From positions 1 through 64,000 of the forward strand of contig MPOA01000001.1 in NCBI GenBank assembly GCA_001899445.1: a stretch of DNA of 64,000 bases, given 5' to 3'. Within the stretch, counting starts at the first letter, position 1. Each line of letters opens with the position of its first letter. The notes beneath the pieces were generated by a model. That model saw nothing but the letters and a program-made list of their open reading frames with translations. It had not been told where the DNA came from and searched no databases. Both the position numbers and the translations under genes were made by a program. The DNA is from Candidatus Desulfopertinax cowenii (GTDB lineage: Bacteria > Bacillota > Desulfotomaculia > Desulfotomaculales > Desulforudaceae). This document shows positions 1 to 9,196 of the stretch, one piece after another.

Positions 1-65
1 CAGCACTCAAGTCAACTAGCACTTTCTGCTTCTTCAGGAATTTCTACCGCGCCACCCGGGATCTA

Positions 66-95
66 AATATAGCATAATCCTAAAGCCGGTGTCAA
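66..95 (-). promoter_or_regulatory. Sigma-A-type promoter firing out of the window
   Basis: On the minus strand a TTGACA hexamer (90-95) is followed after 18 bases by TATATT (66-71). It would drive a gene left of the window. The rest of 1-202 holds no gene I can support. Confidence 0.55.
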
Positions 96-202
96 CAGTT
101 CGCCGGCATCTTTCTCGGGGTTCCAGCGGCAGATACTGACTTGATGGACTTCCTCAAGCCTATTAGTTTCCTCCTTTTGCTCGATGTTATTCGCTAACTT
201 GG

Positions 203-910
203 TTAACGGCCCATTCCTTCCGCCATTTTAAACAGGCCGGCGCTCAGGAGCCCGCCGTCCAGAGTAACAAAGGTGTCCGGTACCTCGCCGATGATAATGT
301 TCTCTACCAGCGGTACCCTGGTGGCAATCTGCACCTCCTCTTGCTGCCAGGGTACCACAATGCGGATGTAGCTGTCGAGATCCAGGTAGATCCGGTGGCG
401 CGTTTGGTTAATCCCCGCCGCCTCGAAGCGGTCTACCATATTCACCTTCACCGCACCGACCGAGATAATCCGCACCGGGATCCCCGGACCGTAAGTCGCC
501 AGGAGTTGGCTCCCGAGCACCTGGCCGACCGGGATGGAGAATTTTTCCTTTTCCAGGTTGCGCATGGCATGCTCCGAGGCAAGCGCGAAATCGGCGGCCA
601 GTTGAATGATCTTCAACGTGTTTGCCTGCATCATAACGATCTGGCCGTCGCTATTTCGGTGCAGTTGGACCAGATCCTGGTAGTCGATCCCCGCTTGGGC
701 CAGATGGTCCCGGATGGCGCCGTTGATCGTCACCACCGCCGTCTGTACCGCCCGGGCCTTGGCTATGGTCAGAATGGTCGGAAAGAGGGCACGCTCGGCG
801 ATGATCACTGCCGCCACCACCAGCGCCGTGATGAGCAGCAATACGGGCCCCTTCCGGCTCCGCCGCCTTCTGAACACGCGTCTACCCCTCCCCATCACCC
901 AACTAACCAC
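203..910 (-). CDS. yunB: Sporulation protein YunB
   Basis: The 235-residue product has a basic N-terminus with an RRVFRRRRSRKGP stretch, one membrane segment at about residues 23-43, and then the conserved body of the YunB family, with VQTAVVTINGAI near the start and the GEVPDTFV motif near the C-terminus. YunB belongs to the mother-cell sigma-E regulon in Bacillus and is needed for efficient sporulation; its biochemical role is unknown. The listed start is GTG, and an ATG five codons later (895) is equally possible. It lies just downstream of mgtE, with a sigma-E-like promoter in the gap, so it is probably transcribed separately. Recognition rests on overall family resemblance and length. 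Confidence 0.85.
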   Translation of the reverse strand: MVSWVMGRGRRVFRRRRSRKGPVLLLITALVVAAVIIAERALFPTILTIAKARAVQTAVVTINGAIRDHLAQAGIDYQDLVQLHRNSDGQIVMMQANTLKIIQLAADFALASEHAMRNLEKEKFSIPVGQVLGSQLLATYGPGIPVRIISVGAVKVNMVDRFEAAGINQTRHRIYLDLDSYIRIVVPWQQEEVQIATRVPLVENIIIGEVPDTFVTLDGGLLSAGLFKMAEGMGR

Positions 911-922
911 CCTGTAATCTAC

Positions 923-951
923 ATAATATGTTCCAGCCGGGACGAAAATTC
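923..951 (-). promoter_or_regulatory. Candidate sigma-E promoter of yunB
   Basis: On the minus strand GAATTTT (945-951) is followed by a 14-base spacer and CATATTAT (923-930). The Bacillus sigma-E consensus is roughly KMATATT, 14 bases, CATACAHT. This site matches 6 of 7 and 6 of 8 positions, with correct spacing, directly before a gene whose homologues are sigma-E dependent. Confidence 0.4.
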
Positions 952-958
952 GGATGGA

Positions 959-2329
959 TTAGACCAGATAACCCATCAGGGCAGTCGCCGTGGAAAAGTA
1001 AATGGTCAGGCCCACGATGTCGTTCACGGTGGTGATGAAGGGACCGGACGCCACCGCCGGGTCTATCCGGAACCGGTTCAGGATAAGGGGCACAATTGCG
1101 CCCACCAGGGTGGCCACAATCAAGGTAAACCAGAGAGAGAACCCGATGACAAAACCGAGGGCCACGCTCTTTTGCCACCAGCCAGCAATAAGGGCGATGG
1201 CGATCCCGTTCACGGCGCCCAGGATCATGCCCACCCCCGCCTCGCGACGTAGCAGACGCCACACCTGCCCGGCCCGGAATTTGCCCAGGGCCAGACCGCG
1301 AACGACCACGGCCAGCGACTGCGTCCCGGTGTTGCCGGCCATGTCGGCGATCATAGGGATAAACACGGCTAGGATCACCACGGCTTCCAGCGTTTCCTCG
1401 AATTGGGCGATGATGTTGCCCGCAATCAAGCCGATAAACAACAGCGACACCAGCCAGGGCAGGCGTTTCCGGACCGCGGCCACGGTCCCCACGCGCAGGT
1501 CATCCACCCCGAACACCGGTCCGCTGAGGGCACTCAACCGGGAGATGTCCTCGGTGGCCTCGCCAGTTATCACGTCGATGACGTCGTCCACAGTCACGAT
1601 ACCCACCAGCACGCCGCGCCGGTCGACCACCGGAACCGCCAGCAGGTCGTACCGCTCAATCATTCGGGCTACTTCTTCCTGGTCGTCATCAACCCTAGCA
1701 AACACCACGTCCCGGATCATGATCTCTTCCAACCGGGTCCCCGGTTCCGCAAGAATCAGGTCTCTAACCGACACCACCCCGACCAGGTGTTTTTCCCGGT
1801 CTACCACGTACACATAGTAGATGGTTTCCGCCTCCTGGGATACCCGGCGGAGCTCCTCAAAGGCTTCCTGCACCGTCAGGTGCGCCGGGAAGTCCACCAA
1901 CTCCGTGGTCATGATGCCGCCCGCGCTTTGTTCCGGGTATCCCAGGAGGGAACGGAGTTCGTCCGCCTCTTCCAAAGGCAACAGAGACAACAACTCCCGG
2001 CGGTGTTCGAATTCCAGTTCGGCCAGCAGGTCGGCTGCGTCGTCGGAAGACATTTCGTTTAGAATCGACGCGGCCTTTTCGGCCCCCACCGCCATCAGCA
2101 GCTGCAGCTGTTCCTCACGCTCCAGCTCTTGAAAGATATCGGCGGCCAATACCGTCGGAAGCACCGCAAAAAGGCGTACCTGCTCGGCGGTCTCCAGGCG
2201 CCGGACCACCTCGGCCCGGTCATAGGGGCGAAGCCGCTCCAGAATGACCCCGGCCCGCTCATCCTCTCCGTTTTTCAGCGCCTCCTTCAGCTCCCGGGCC
2301 GCATTCCGCCTGCGTTCGATATGATTCAC
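959..2329 (-). CDS. mgtE: Magnesium transporter MgtE
   Basis: This is a Mg2+ channel/transporter of the inner membrane. The 456-residue product has the family layout: an acidic helical N-domain (about 30-130, with ADLLAELEFEHRRELLSLL), two CBS domains (about 140-260, ending GIVTVDDVIDVI), and a C-terminal block of about five membrane helices from residue 285. That block carries the MgtE signature GNTGTQSLAVVVRGLALG. In known homologues the N and CBS domains close the pore when Mg2+ is high. The GTG start sits on top of the AGGAGG-like sequence, so the true start may be slightly downstream. I saw no M-box-sized leader in the roughly 120 bases before it. Confidence 0.93.
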   Translation of the reverse strand: MNHIERRRNAARELKEALKNGEDERAGVILERLRPYDRAEVVRRLETAEQVRLFAVLPTVLAADIFQELEREEQLQLLMAVGAEKAASILNEMSSDDAADLLAELEFEHRRELLSLLPLEEADELRSLLGYPEQSAGGIMTTELVDFPAHLTVQEAFEELRRVSQEAETIYYVYVVDREKHLVGVVSVRDLILAEPGTRLEEIMIRDVVFARVDDDQEEVARMIERYDLLAVPVVDRRGVLVGIVTVDDVIDVITGEATEDISRLSALSGPVFGVDDLRVGTVAAVRKRLPWLVSLLFIGLIAGNIIAQFEETLEAVVILAVFIPMIADMAGNTGTQSLAVVVRGLALGKFRAGQVWRLLRREAGVGMILGAVNGIAIALIAGWWQKSVALGFVIGFSLWFTLIVATLVGAIVPLILNRFRIDPAVASGPFITTVNDIVGLTIYFSTATALMGYLV

Positions 2330-2392
2330 CTCCTAAAATCTAATCATTAGGCTATGGACAGTTTTTCCCCTTAACCACCCATCCATCCAGGA

Positions 2393-2420
2393 CAAAAACA
2401 AAACGCCCGTACGGGCGTGC
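2393..2420 (-). terminator. Intrinsic terminator after tyrS
   Basis: On the minus strand the perfect inverted repeat ACGCCCGT/ACGGGCGT (2403-2418) is followed by TTTGTTTTTG. It lies between the tyrS stop and the mgtE start. Confidence 0.75.
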
Positions 2421-2448
2421 TAACACCTGACCGATAATTCGGCTTTTC

Positions 2449-3666
2449 CTAAACCAACTTGACGAACTTGCGGCGGCCGACCTGGATGATCATCCCGGGT
2501 TTGGGCTCAACCTCAGCGTTCGGATCGGTGACCCTACCGCCATTTATTTTAACGCCCCCCTGTTTGATCAGGCGGCGGGCCTCACTGGTACTGGAAGTCA
2601 AGCCCGAGAGCACTAACAGTTTCGGCAACCAAATGCGCCCGTCTCTCAGCATCTCACCCGGTACCGCAAAACCGGGAATGTCGCTGGGCAAGTCCCGTTC
2701 CTGAAACACCTTTACGAACTCGCGCTCGGCGGCCAGTGCCGCCTCCGGACCATGATAGGCCTCCACCACGGTGCGAGCCAGGCGCATCTTCAAGTCCCGA
2801 GGGTGGACCGTGCCCGCCGCCCGTTCGGCCTTGATCTGCCGCAGTTCCTCCAGGGATACGGGCGTGACCAGTTCAAAGTAACGCTCCATCAGCTCGTCGC
2901 TCAGGGACATCAGCTTGCCGTACATTTCTTGCGGTGGTTCAGTGATGCCCACGTAGTTGCCCAGGCTCTTGCTCATCTTGTGGATGCCGTCCAGGCCCTC
3001 CAGCAGGGGCAAGGTCAAGGCCACCTGGGGCTCCCGTCCGTACTCTTTCTGGAGCGTGCGCCCGATCAGGAGGTTGAACTTCTGATCCGTGCCGCCCAGC
3101 TCAACGTCGGCCTCTAGCGCTACCGAGTCGTAGCCCTGCATCAGCGGGTAGAAAAACTCGTGGATGCTGATGGGCAGTCCGTTGTGGAAGCGCTTCGCGA
3201 AGTCATCCCGCTCCAACATCCGGGCCACCGTGTATTTGGAGGCCAGCTCCAACACCCCGGCGAAGTCCAGGGGCGCCAACCACTGGCTGTTAAACACCAC
3301 CCGCGTCCGCGCGCCGTCCAGGATCTTGAACACCTGGGCTTCGTACGTGCGGGCGTTCGCCAATACCTCCGCCTCGGTCAGCGGTTTTCTGGTCTCGGTT
3401 TTCCCCGAGGGGTCCCCGATCCGGGCGGTATAGTCCCCGAGCACCAGGATGATCTCGTGCCCCAGGTCCTGAAACTGCTTCAACTTCTGCAGCACCACGG
3501 TGTGACCCAGGTGAATGTCCGGGGCCGTGGGATCCAGCCCGAGTTTCACTTTCAACGGGCGTCCCGTGGCCAGGGACCGCCGGAGTTTGTCCACCAGTTC
3601 TTCCTCGGGGATGATCTCGACCGTGCCCCGCCTGATAATTTCCAGTTGCCGCTCCAGTTCGGACAT
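2449..3666 (-). CDS. tyrS: Tyrosyl-tRNA synthetase
   Basis: The enzyme charges tRNA-Tyr with tyrosine using ATP in the cytoplasm. The 405-residue class I synthetase carries the HIGH-type motif HLGH at residues 52-55, the KMSKS loop at 230-234 ([12 protein letters not shown]) and a C-terminal S4 RNA-binding domain (about 340-400, [16 protein letters not shown]). I placed the start at the second in-frame ATG (3666), because GGAGG lies seven bases before it. The short, unstructured leader shows no T-box motif, unlike thrS and ileS in the same window. It is transcribed divergently from the penicillin-binding protein gene. Confidence 0.95.
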   Translation of the reverse strand: MSELERQLEIIRRGTVEIIPEEELVDKLRRSLATGRPLKVKLGLDPTAPDIHLGHTVVLQKLKQFQDLGHEIILVLGDYTARIGDPSGKTETRKPLTEAEVLANARTYEAQVFKILDGARTRVVFNSQWLAPLDFAGVLELASKYTVARMLERDDFAKRFHNGLPISIHEFFYPLMQGYDSVALEADVELGGTDQKFNLLIGRTLQKEYGREPQVALTLPLLEGLDGIHKMSKSLGNYVGITEPPQEMYGKLMSLSDELMERYFELVTPVSLEELRQIKAERAAGTVHPRDLKMRLARTVVEAYHGPEAALAAEREFVKVFQERDLPSDIPGFAVPGEMLRDGRIWLPKLLVLSGLTSSTSEARRLIKQGGVKINGGRVTDPNAEVEPKPGMIIQVGRRKFVKLV

Positions 3667-3705
3667 CAGCAAACCTCCACCGCCGTATTTTCAAATAACT
3701 TGGTA

Positions 3706-3735
3706 ATTATAACAAAATGTCAATTTTCCTGACAA
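3706..3735 (-). promoter_or_regulatory. tyrS promoter
   Basis: On the minus strand TTGTCA (3730-3735) is followed by an 18-base spacer and TATAAT (3706-3711), about 40 bases before the tyrS start. This fits a housekeeping sigma-A promoter. Confidence 0.6.
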
Positions 3736-3787
3736 GCAAAATATTTTAAAAAGCAGCACAGAATCCGCTCATGAATCATTACCCATG

Positions 3788-3815
3788 TTAATCCGGAATT
3801 CCCTCATGATATAAT
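3788..3815 (+). promoter_or_regulatory. Promoter of the penicillin-binding protein gene
   Basis: TATAAT (3810-3815) is preceded by TG one base upstream, making an extended -10 element, and by a weak -35 TTAATC (3788-3793) at 16 bases. The gene starts 55 bases downstream. Confidence 0.55.
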
Positions 3816-3869
3816 GCAAAAATAAAAGAAAGACTGGGTGAACCCGCAATCCAAAGAAGGAGGACCAAT

Positions 3870-6203
3870 ATGCCCGAACAAAAGAAGAAGCGGAAGCTCA
3901 ACTGGCTTCGCCTCTTCATAGTACTAGTCGCCCTGAGCGTATTCCTGGGTGGCGGGGTGGCTTTCGGCATGGTTTTTGTCAGTCTGAAGGATCTGCCCGC
4001 GTGGGACCCGGCCGCGCTGCAACCCAACAACGCCACCCTGATTTACGACGCCAACGGCAACCTGTTGACTGAAATCGGCCTGGAACACCGGATCCCCGTG
4101 GACATCAGGAATATTCCGGCGGACGTCAAGAAAGCGTTCCTGGCCGCCGAGGACCACCGTTTTTACCAGCACCATGGCATCGATTTCCGGGCTCTCGCCC
4201 GCGCCGGCTGGGCCAACATCACCGGCGGCTTCGGTGAACAGGGCGGCAGCACCATCACCCAGCAGCTGGCCAAGAACTGTTTCCTGACCGGAGAAAAGAG
4301 CATCAAGCGTAAAATCCAGGAGGCCTTCCTGGCCATCCAGATCGAACGCCACTATACAAAAGAAGAAATCCTGGGTATGTATCTGAACTGGGTGTATTTC
4401 GGGGAGGGCGCGCACGGGATCGAATCCGCGGCCCGGATTTACTTCGGTAAGCCGGCATCAAGCCTGGAACTACACGAAGCGGCCTTGCTGGCGGGGTTGC
4501 TCAAGGCCCCTTCGCACTATTCGCCTTACCGGAACGTGGAGGCGGCCACCGACCGGCGGAACACCATCCTGGACCTGATGTACCGGTACGACTTCATCAG
4601 CAAGGAGCAGGCCCTGGAAGCCAAGACCCAACCCGTGAAACTGGGAGTCCCCGTGGCCGGCAGTAACAGTAACAGCCGCTACCCATATCCCTACTTTGTG
4701 GACTACGTGATCGACGTGTTGGTGGAACGGTACGGCGAAGTACGGGTCTTCAAGGAGGGCCTGCGGGTGTACACCACCATCGATCCTAAGATCCAGCAGG
4801 CGGCCGAGGAGGCCCTGGCCAATGAAAACAACTACCCGGTGACCATCCGAGATAACCGGAACATTCTACAGCCCCAGGCCGCCATGGTTGTGCTCGATCC
4901 GGCCACCGGCTACATCAAGGCCCTCGTCGGCGGGCGGGAACACACCCAGCAACGGCAGTGGAACCGGGCGGTACACACCCAACCGCAACCGGGGTCGGCC
5001 TTCAAGCCAATCATCGCCTACGGCCCGGCCATTGAATACCTGGGAATGGGACCAGCCACCATTTTTGACGACATCCCCATCGAGTACCCGAAATGGAAGC
5101 CGCAGAACTACGACGGCAGCTACCGCGGGCTGATCACCATGCGGGAGGCCATAACCGATTCGGTGAACATCCCCGCAGTGAAGGCGCTGGAAGCGGTCTC
5201 GCCGTCCCGGGCGGTGGACTTCGCCCGCAAGCTGGGCATTACCAACCTAGAGGCGGACCGGTACAACCTGGCGATCGCCCTGGGCGGGCTGACCCATGGT
5301 GTCACCCCGCTGCAAATGGCAGCCGCCTATGGCGCCTTCGCCAACCAAGGAATCTACATCGAACCGACGGCGATCACCAGAGTGGAAGACATCCGGGGCG
5401 TGTTGCTCGAGGAGCACATCCCGGTGAAAACCCAGGCCATGAAGGCGACCACCGCTTACCTAATTACCGATATGTTGCGCACTGCGGTCGCCAGCGGTAC
5501 CGGTACCCGGGCCAACCTGGGTGGCCGGCCCGTGGCCGGCAAAACCGGAACGACTGACGAACTCAAAAGCATCTGGTTCTGCGGCTATACCCCGGAACTG
5601 GTCGGCGTGGTCTGGATGGGCCACGACAACCATAAAGACCCGTTGCCTCGGGGGTCTTACGGGGGCGTCTACCCGGCGCAGATCTGGCGCCAGGTAATGA
5701 CCAAGGCGCTGGCCAGCATACCACCACGCACCTTCGTCCGGCCGGCCGGCCTGGTCACTGTTACCGTGGATAGCAAGTCTGGTTTGTTACCGGGGCCCTT
5801 AACCCCGGAGGAGCACCAGGTCACTGACCTGTTCGTGCGCGGTACGGTGCCCACTAAAGTGGACGATACCCACGTCCTGGTGGAGATCTGTCCGGCCACC
5901 GGGTTGTTGGCCGGACCGTACTGCCCCGACCGGATCACCAAGGTTATGGTCGACCTGGGCTACACCGTACCTCCGTCCGTCCTGGATTACCACCTCCGGG
6001 TGCCGACCAAAACCTGCGATCTCCACACCCAGGAAACGCTAACTGATCCTCTGCTGCCCGGTTTCTTGCCGCCGCCGGACAACGGTGGCGGCAAGGACAA
6101 AGCGGATAATATCTACGGTGAAGATCTTGGTCCCCCGACGCTACCCGGCATAACACCGAACGGGGGCCGGCTACGTCCCCCAAACCGTTCGGCAGTCAAC
6201 TGA
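3870..6203 (+). CDS. Penicillin-binding protein 1A family
   Basis: This is a bifunctional murein synthase anchored in the cytoplasmic membrane. A basic N-terminus and one membrane helix (about 14-37) lead into a GT51 transglycosylase domain with catalytic E94 in EDHRFYQHHG. A transpeptidase domain follows, with SxxK at S376-K379 (PGSAFKP), SVN at 431-433 and KTG at 558-560. The 777-residue length is normal for class A enzymes. The last 120 residues are rich in proline and glycine and hold four cysteines (CPATG, YCPD, KTCDLH), which could form disulfides outside the cell. The start has a strong GGAGG eight bases upstream. The gene is monocistronic and converges on sufB. Confidence 0.94.
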   Translation: MPEQKKKRKLNWLRLFIVLVALSVFLGGGVAFGMVFVSLKDLPAWDPAALQPNNATLIYDANGNLLTEIGLEHRIPVDIRNIPADVKKAFLAAEDHRFYQHHGIDFRALARAGWANITGGFGEQGGSTITQQLAKNCFLTGEKSIKRKIQEAFLAIQIERHYTKEEILGMYLNWVYFGEGAHGIESAARIYFGKPASSLELHEAALLAGLLKAPSHYSPYRNVEAATDRRNTILDLMYRYDFISKEQALEAKTQPVKLGVPVAGSNSNSRYPYPYFVDYVIDVLVERYGEVRVFKEGLRVYTTIDPKIQQAAEEALANENNYPVTIRDNRNILQPQAAMVVLDPATGYIKALVGGREHTQQRQWNRAVHTQPQPGSAFKPIIAYGPAIEYLGMGPATIFDDIPIEYPKWKPQNYDGSYRGLITMREAITDSVNIPAVKALEAVSPSRAVDFARKLGITNLEADRYNLAIALGGLTHGVTPLQMAAAYGAFANQGIYIEPTAITRVEDIRGVLLEEHIPVKTQAMKATTAYLITDMLRTAVASGTGTRANLGGRPVAGKTGTTDELKSIWFCGYTPELVGVVWMGHDNHKDPLPRGSYGGVYPAQIWRQVMTKALASIPPRTFVRPAGLVTVTVDSKSGLLPGPLTPEEHQVTDLFVRGTVPTKVDDTHVLVEICPATGLLAGPYCPDRITKVMVDLGYTVPPSVLDYHLRVPTKTCDLHTQETLTDPLLPGFLPPPDNGGGKDKADNIYGEDLGPPTLPGITPNGGRLRPPNRSAVN

Positions 6204-6251
6204 CAAGTTTTCAGAAACGACAACAGCACCTAAATCCTTTCCCAATAAGTT

Positions 6252-6304
6252 GAGCTAAAACGCAAAGTGGAGGAACCTTTTCGCTGTCCCTCCACCAAAA
6301 GCTC
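6252..6304. terminator. Two-tier hairpin between convergent genes
   Basis: An inner stem GTGGAGG/CCTCCAC (6267-6273 with 6289-6295) sits inside an outer GAGCT/AGCTC pair (6252-6256 with 6300-6304). It lies between the convergent stops of the penicillin-binding protein gene and sufB. No U-run follows on either strand, so a termination role is uncertain. Confidence 0.35.
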
Positions 6305-6349
6305 AGTAACATAATTATTAGATTTGCCTTAAACCGTTCAGAAACGGAT

Positions 6350-7519
6350 CTACAGCACACTCTCCTGGCTCTGCCGCACGGCCTGGTCAATCTGCGCCTG
6401 TAGTTCGGCGGGCAGGCCCGCCATTTTCACGTTCAAAAACCCCCGGACGATGGTCGCCTTGGCCTCGTCCTCGTTCAGGCCCCGCGCCATCAGATATTCT
6501 ATTTCCTCCGGCGCGATTTTACCGACGGCGGCCTCGTGCGATATTTCGGCCCCCTCCGCCCGGGCCTCCAGTTCGGGAATCGCGTGGATTAAGCCCCGCG
6601 GCGTTAACAGCAGACCGTGGCACTCCAGGTGGGCCCTTACTCCCGGTACCTCCCCGATCAGGCGCCCGCGGTTGATCACCTCACCGCCGGTCGTAATGGT
6701 GCGGGCCACCACTTCGGCCCTGGTCTCCGGAGCCTGGAGATAGACCCGGGAACCGACGTCCATCCAGCTGCCGGGCGTGGAAACCAATATGGTGTTCGAC
6801 CTGACCACCGCTCCCGGACCCGCCAAATAAATAGCCGGGTTCATCTGCAGTCTTTTCACCGGGTGCATGCAAACGAAGTTTTGCAGAAACAAACCACCTT
6901 CCTCCACCACCATCGCCCCCCGTGGGTAAACGTGCATTTCCGGGGCCCAGTTGTGGATCATGGTGAAGGTCAGTTTGGCATTTTTCTTTATGTAAAATTC
7001 AGAAATCCCCACGTGCAGCCCGGTCCTGACTTCCCCAGCGCTGAGACAGCCGGTGATCACGTTCAGCTCCGCCCCTTCCTCCACAATCACGATGTTGTGT
7101 ACGCACTGGGCGATGCCGTCGTGGGCGATGTACAGGCAGGCCTGCAGGGGATAGGTGGCCTTGGCCCCAGGCAGGGCCCGGATAAAGTAGCCGTGTCGGG
7201 TATGCTCCCGCGCATAGGCCGTGAACTCGTCCAGGTCCCGTGGGAGCATCTTCCAGCGGTACTCGTTCAGCCAGTCGTAGCGTTCCGCGGCCTCCTCCGT
7301 GCTCAGGACCTCGAGTCCCTCCTGGGCGACGCTGCAGTGTACCACCGAATGGTCCATCTGCAGAAAGGTCCCGACCCGGTCGATATCCCGGATCACCACT
7401 CCGGTCTGCAGCATGCGGTCCTGATCAAGCAGGTCTAACGTTTCCAGCGCCTCCACGTAGGGATGCTTGGGGGCTTCGCCCTTAAACCGATCGGGAGTCA
7501 GGTGATTTTTTTTCGTCAT
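6350..7519 (-). CDS. sufB: SufB/SufD-family Fe-S scaffold protein (SufBC-only system)
   Basis: The product is the scaffold partner of SufC for Fe-S cluster assembly in the cytoplasm. The ATG at 7519 (MTKKNHL) is preceded by AAGGATGGG, giving 389 residues; a longer reading frame would run into sufC. The beta-helix core of the family is present, as are the residues aligned with the E. coli SufB cluster-building site: a cysteine in HLECHGLLLTP and the HE pair in ISHEAAVGKI. No separate sufD, sufS or sufU lies nearby. This matches the short SufB/SufC (SMS-type) pairs known in archaea and early-branching anaerobes. The gap to sufC is 26 bases. Confidence 0.88.
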   Translation of the reverse strand: MTKKNHLTPDRFKGEAPKHPYVEALETLDLLDQDRMLQTGVVIRDIDRVGTFLQMDHSVVHCSVAQEGLEVLSTEEAAERYDWLNEYRWKMLPRDLDEFTAYAREHTRHGYFIRALPGAKATYPLQACLYIAHDGIAQCVHNIVIVEEGAELNVITGCLSAGEVRTGLHVGISEFYIKKNAKLTFTMIHNWAPEMHVYPRGAMVVEEGGLFLQNFVCMHPVKRLQMNPAIYLAGPGAVVRSNTILVSTPGSWMDVGSRVYLQAPETRAEVVARTITTGGEVINRGRLIGEVPGVRAHLECHGLLLTPRGLIHAIPELEARAEGAEISHEAAVGKIAPEEIEYLMARGLNEDEAKATIVRGFLNVKMAGLPAELQAQIDQAVRQSQESVL

Positions 7520-7545
7520 GATCGTCCCATCCTTAAAAATACAAG

Positions 7546-8304
7546 CTAAACCACGCAACGAATGCACTCGCCATAGCCAAGCTTCTGAATGCAGGTGAAC
7601 AGTTCCCAAGGGTTGCCGCGGCAGGAAAGCCGGCCCTCGAACAAAACATGCCCCACATCCGCGTTAACGTAGTTCAAGATGTGTCCGGTGTGCGTGATCA
7701 CCAGACCGGCCTTGTGCCGCTCCTCCCGCTTCTGCTTGAGCGGGCGGTGATTCTCGGTATCGGCCAGATCCCGCTGCAACAGCCGGTTGATGGTGCGGCC
7801 GATAAGCGCAATGTTTTCGATATCCACGCCCGACTCGGGCTCGTCCAACAGGATCAGGTCCGGATCCTGGGCCAGGAGTTGCAGCAGTTCCGAACGCTTT
7901 AACTCCCCCCCCGAAAAACCGTGGTTCACTTCCCGGTCGAGAAAACGCTCGAGGTTCAGCCGGGCCGCCAGACCTTCGATGTCGTCCCGGCCACGGGAGC
8001 ATATTCTGATCATGTCCCGCATCGATAGCCCCCTGATGGTCGGCGGGCGCTGGAACAAGAGCCCGAGGCCGCGTCGCGCCCGTTCGTAGACCGGCAAGTG
8101 GGTGATATCCTCGCCCTTGAAGTAAATCTGGCCCTTGACCACCTTGTAGCGGTCAAAACCGACCAGCGTGCCCAGCAGTGTAGACTTACCGGAGCCGTTC
8201 GGCCCGAACAGCACGTGGGTTTCACCCGGATTGATCTCCAGGTTAATGTCATCCAGGATCACCCTTCCGTCTACGACCACCGTCAGGTCGAAAACTCGCA
8301 GCAT
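7546..8304 (-). CDS. sufC: SufC-type ABC ATPase for Fe-S assembly
   Basis: This soluble ATPase drives conformational change of its SufB partner. The 252 residues hold Walker A GPNGSGKST (34-42), a signature motif FSGGELKRSELLQLL with the SufC-type lysine-arginine pair, and Walker B LILLDEPESGVD. A short charged segment before the H-loop region (NHRPLKQKREERHKAG) is longer than in E. coli SufC. The C-terminus ends with two cysteines (YGECIRCVV). It starts three bases after the DUF89 gene and runs into sufB, so the three genes form one operon. Confidence 0.92.
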   Translation of the reverse strand: MLRVFDLTVVVDGRVILDDINLEINPGETHVLFGPNGSGKSTLLGTLVGFDRYKVVKGQIYFKGEDITHLPVYERARRGLGLLFQRPPTIRGLSMRDMIRICSRGRDDIEGLAARLNLERFLDREVNHGFSGGELKRSELLQLLAQDPDLILLDEPESGVDIENIALIGRTINRLLQRDLADTENHRPLKQKREERHKAGLVITHTGHILNYVNADVGHVLFEGRLSCRGNPWELFTCIQKLGYGECIRCVV

Positions 8305-8307
8305 TGC

Positions 8308-9171
8308 CTAACCTCCTGCAAAACTACTTGTAGAACTGAAAGTAGCAACAAAGCTGTCCAGGGGAACCCCCAGGGATCTGGCCACCGGACGGCACTTGGC
8401 CATTAGCAGGAAAAACACCTTGCGGGCGGGCGCGAACTCGGAAAGAGTCTCGTAGTTACCCATCCCCTTGGCCAAAACCAGGTCGGCCCGGTTGAAAATC
8501 TCCCGGAATTCCGCAGAAGCCAGCTCCCAGTCCAGACCCGGGGTGTCAGTACCGGTTGTAATAATATTCTGCATCTTGGCGGCAAACCCTGCCCGGATGA
8601 GATCATCCAGGGTCAAATCGTTTTGCACCGGCCCCGCCTTGGGCGCGTAAACCACCTCGGCCCGTTCGGCCAACCATGCGATCAACGGGTAGTCGAAGAA
8701 ACACTCCGCCGCGTTGTCGGCCAGGTACAGTACCAAGTGCGCCCGCTCCAACCGCGCCACGAAGGCGGCAGTTTCGTCCAAATGGAAGTTGACCGGGTGG
8801 TCCACCTGTTCAACCACCGCGTCTAGGTCCTTGAAGAAATCCACAGCGTTGCCCAGTACGGCCAACCGCATCAGACCCGCACCGTCGTTCCCGAACCGAT
8901 CACGAATACGGGACACGAGCCGGGCAGCCACCGCCATCTCCCGGTCCTTGACTTCCCGGAACGGGTCGAGATTGCCGCTCACCTTTCGGACCACCCGCTG
9001 GGCCTCCCCCGCGATCTGGGTTGGAATCCGCTGGCGGGGGAATTCCTGCTCCAGGACCTTCATTCCCTCCCGCACGGCCCGGGCCCGCAATTCGAAATTG
9101 CTGGTGGCCAGTTCGGCTGTTTTTCGCACCAGACTCTCCAGACAACTATAACATTCCGGAACGGTACGCAC
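8308..9171 (-). CDS. DUF89 family protein (ARMT1-like)
   Basis: The 287-residue product has the N-terminal CYSC pair (MRTVPECYSCLE) of the prokaryotic DUF89 group and the family's metal-site signatures: DNAAECFFD, and AKGMGNYETL with an acidic residue. Studied DUF89 proteins are metal-dependent phosphatases acting on damaged or side-product metabolites; the substrate here is unknown. It is read from a GTG start with a GGGGGA sequence upstream and is followed after three bases by sufC. That spacing suggests co-transcription with the Fe-S genes, but a functional link is inference. Confidence 0.83.
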   Translation of the reverse strand: MRTVPECYSCLESLVRKTAELATSNFELRARAVREGMKVLEQEFPRQRIPTQIAGEAQRVVRKVSGNLDPFREVKDREMAVAARLVSRIRDRFGNDGAGLMRLAVLGNAVDFFKDLDAVVEQVDHPVNFHLDETAAFVARLERAHLVLYLADNAAECFFDYPLIAWLAERAEVVYAPKAGPVQNDLTLDDLIRAGFAAKMQNIITTGTDTPGLDWELASAEFREIFNRADLVLAKGMGNYETLSEFAPARKVFFLLMAKCRPVARSLGVPLDSFVATFSSTSSFAGG

Positions 9172-9196
9172 AAATTACACTTCCCCCTCGGTTACC

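Noticed and set aside
2330-2448. M-box magnesium riboswitch before mgtE
   Set aside because: The gap is only about 120 bases, contains the tyrS terminator, and lacks M-box conserved segments.
3667-3735. T-box upstream of tyrS
   Set aside because: No GGGTGG-type antiterminator word and the promoter is only about 40 bases from the gene.
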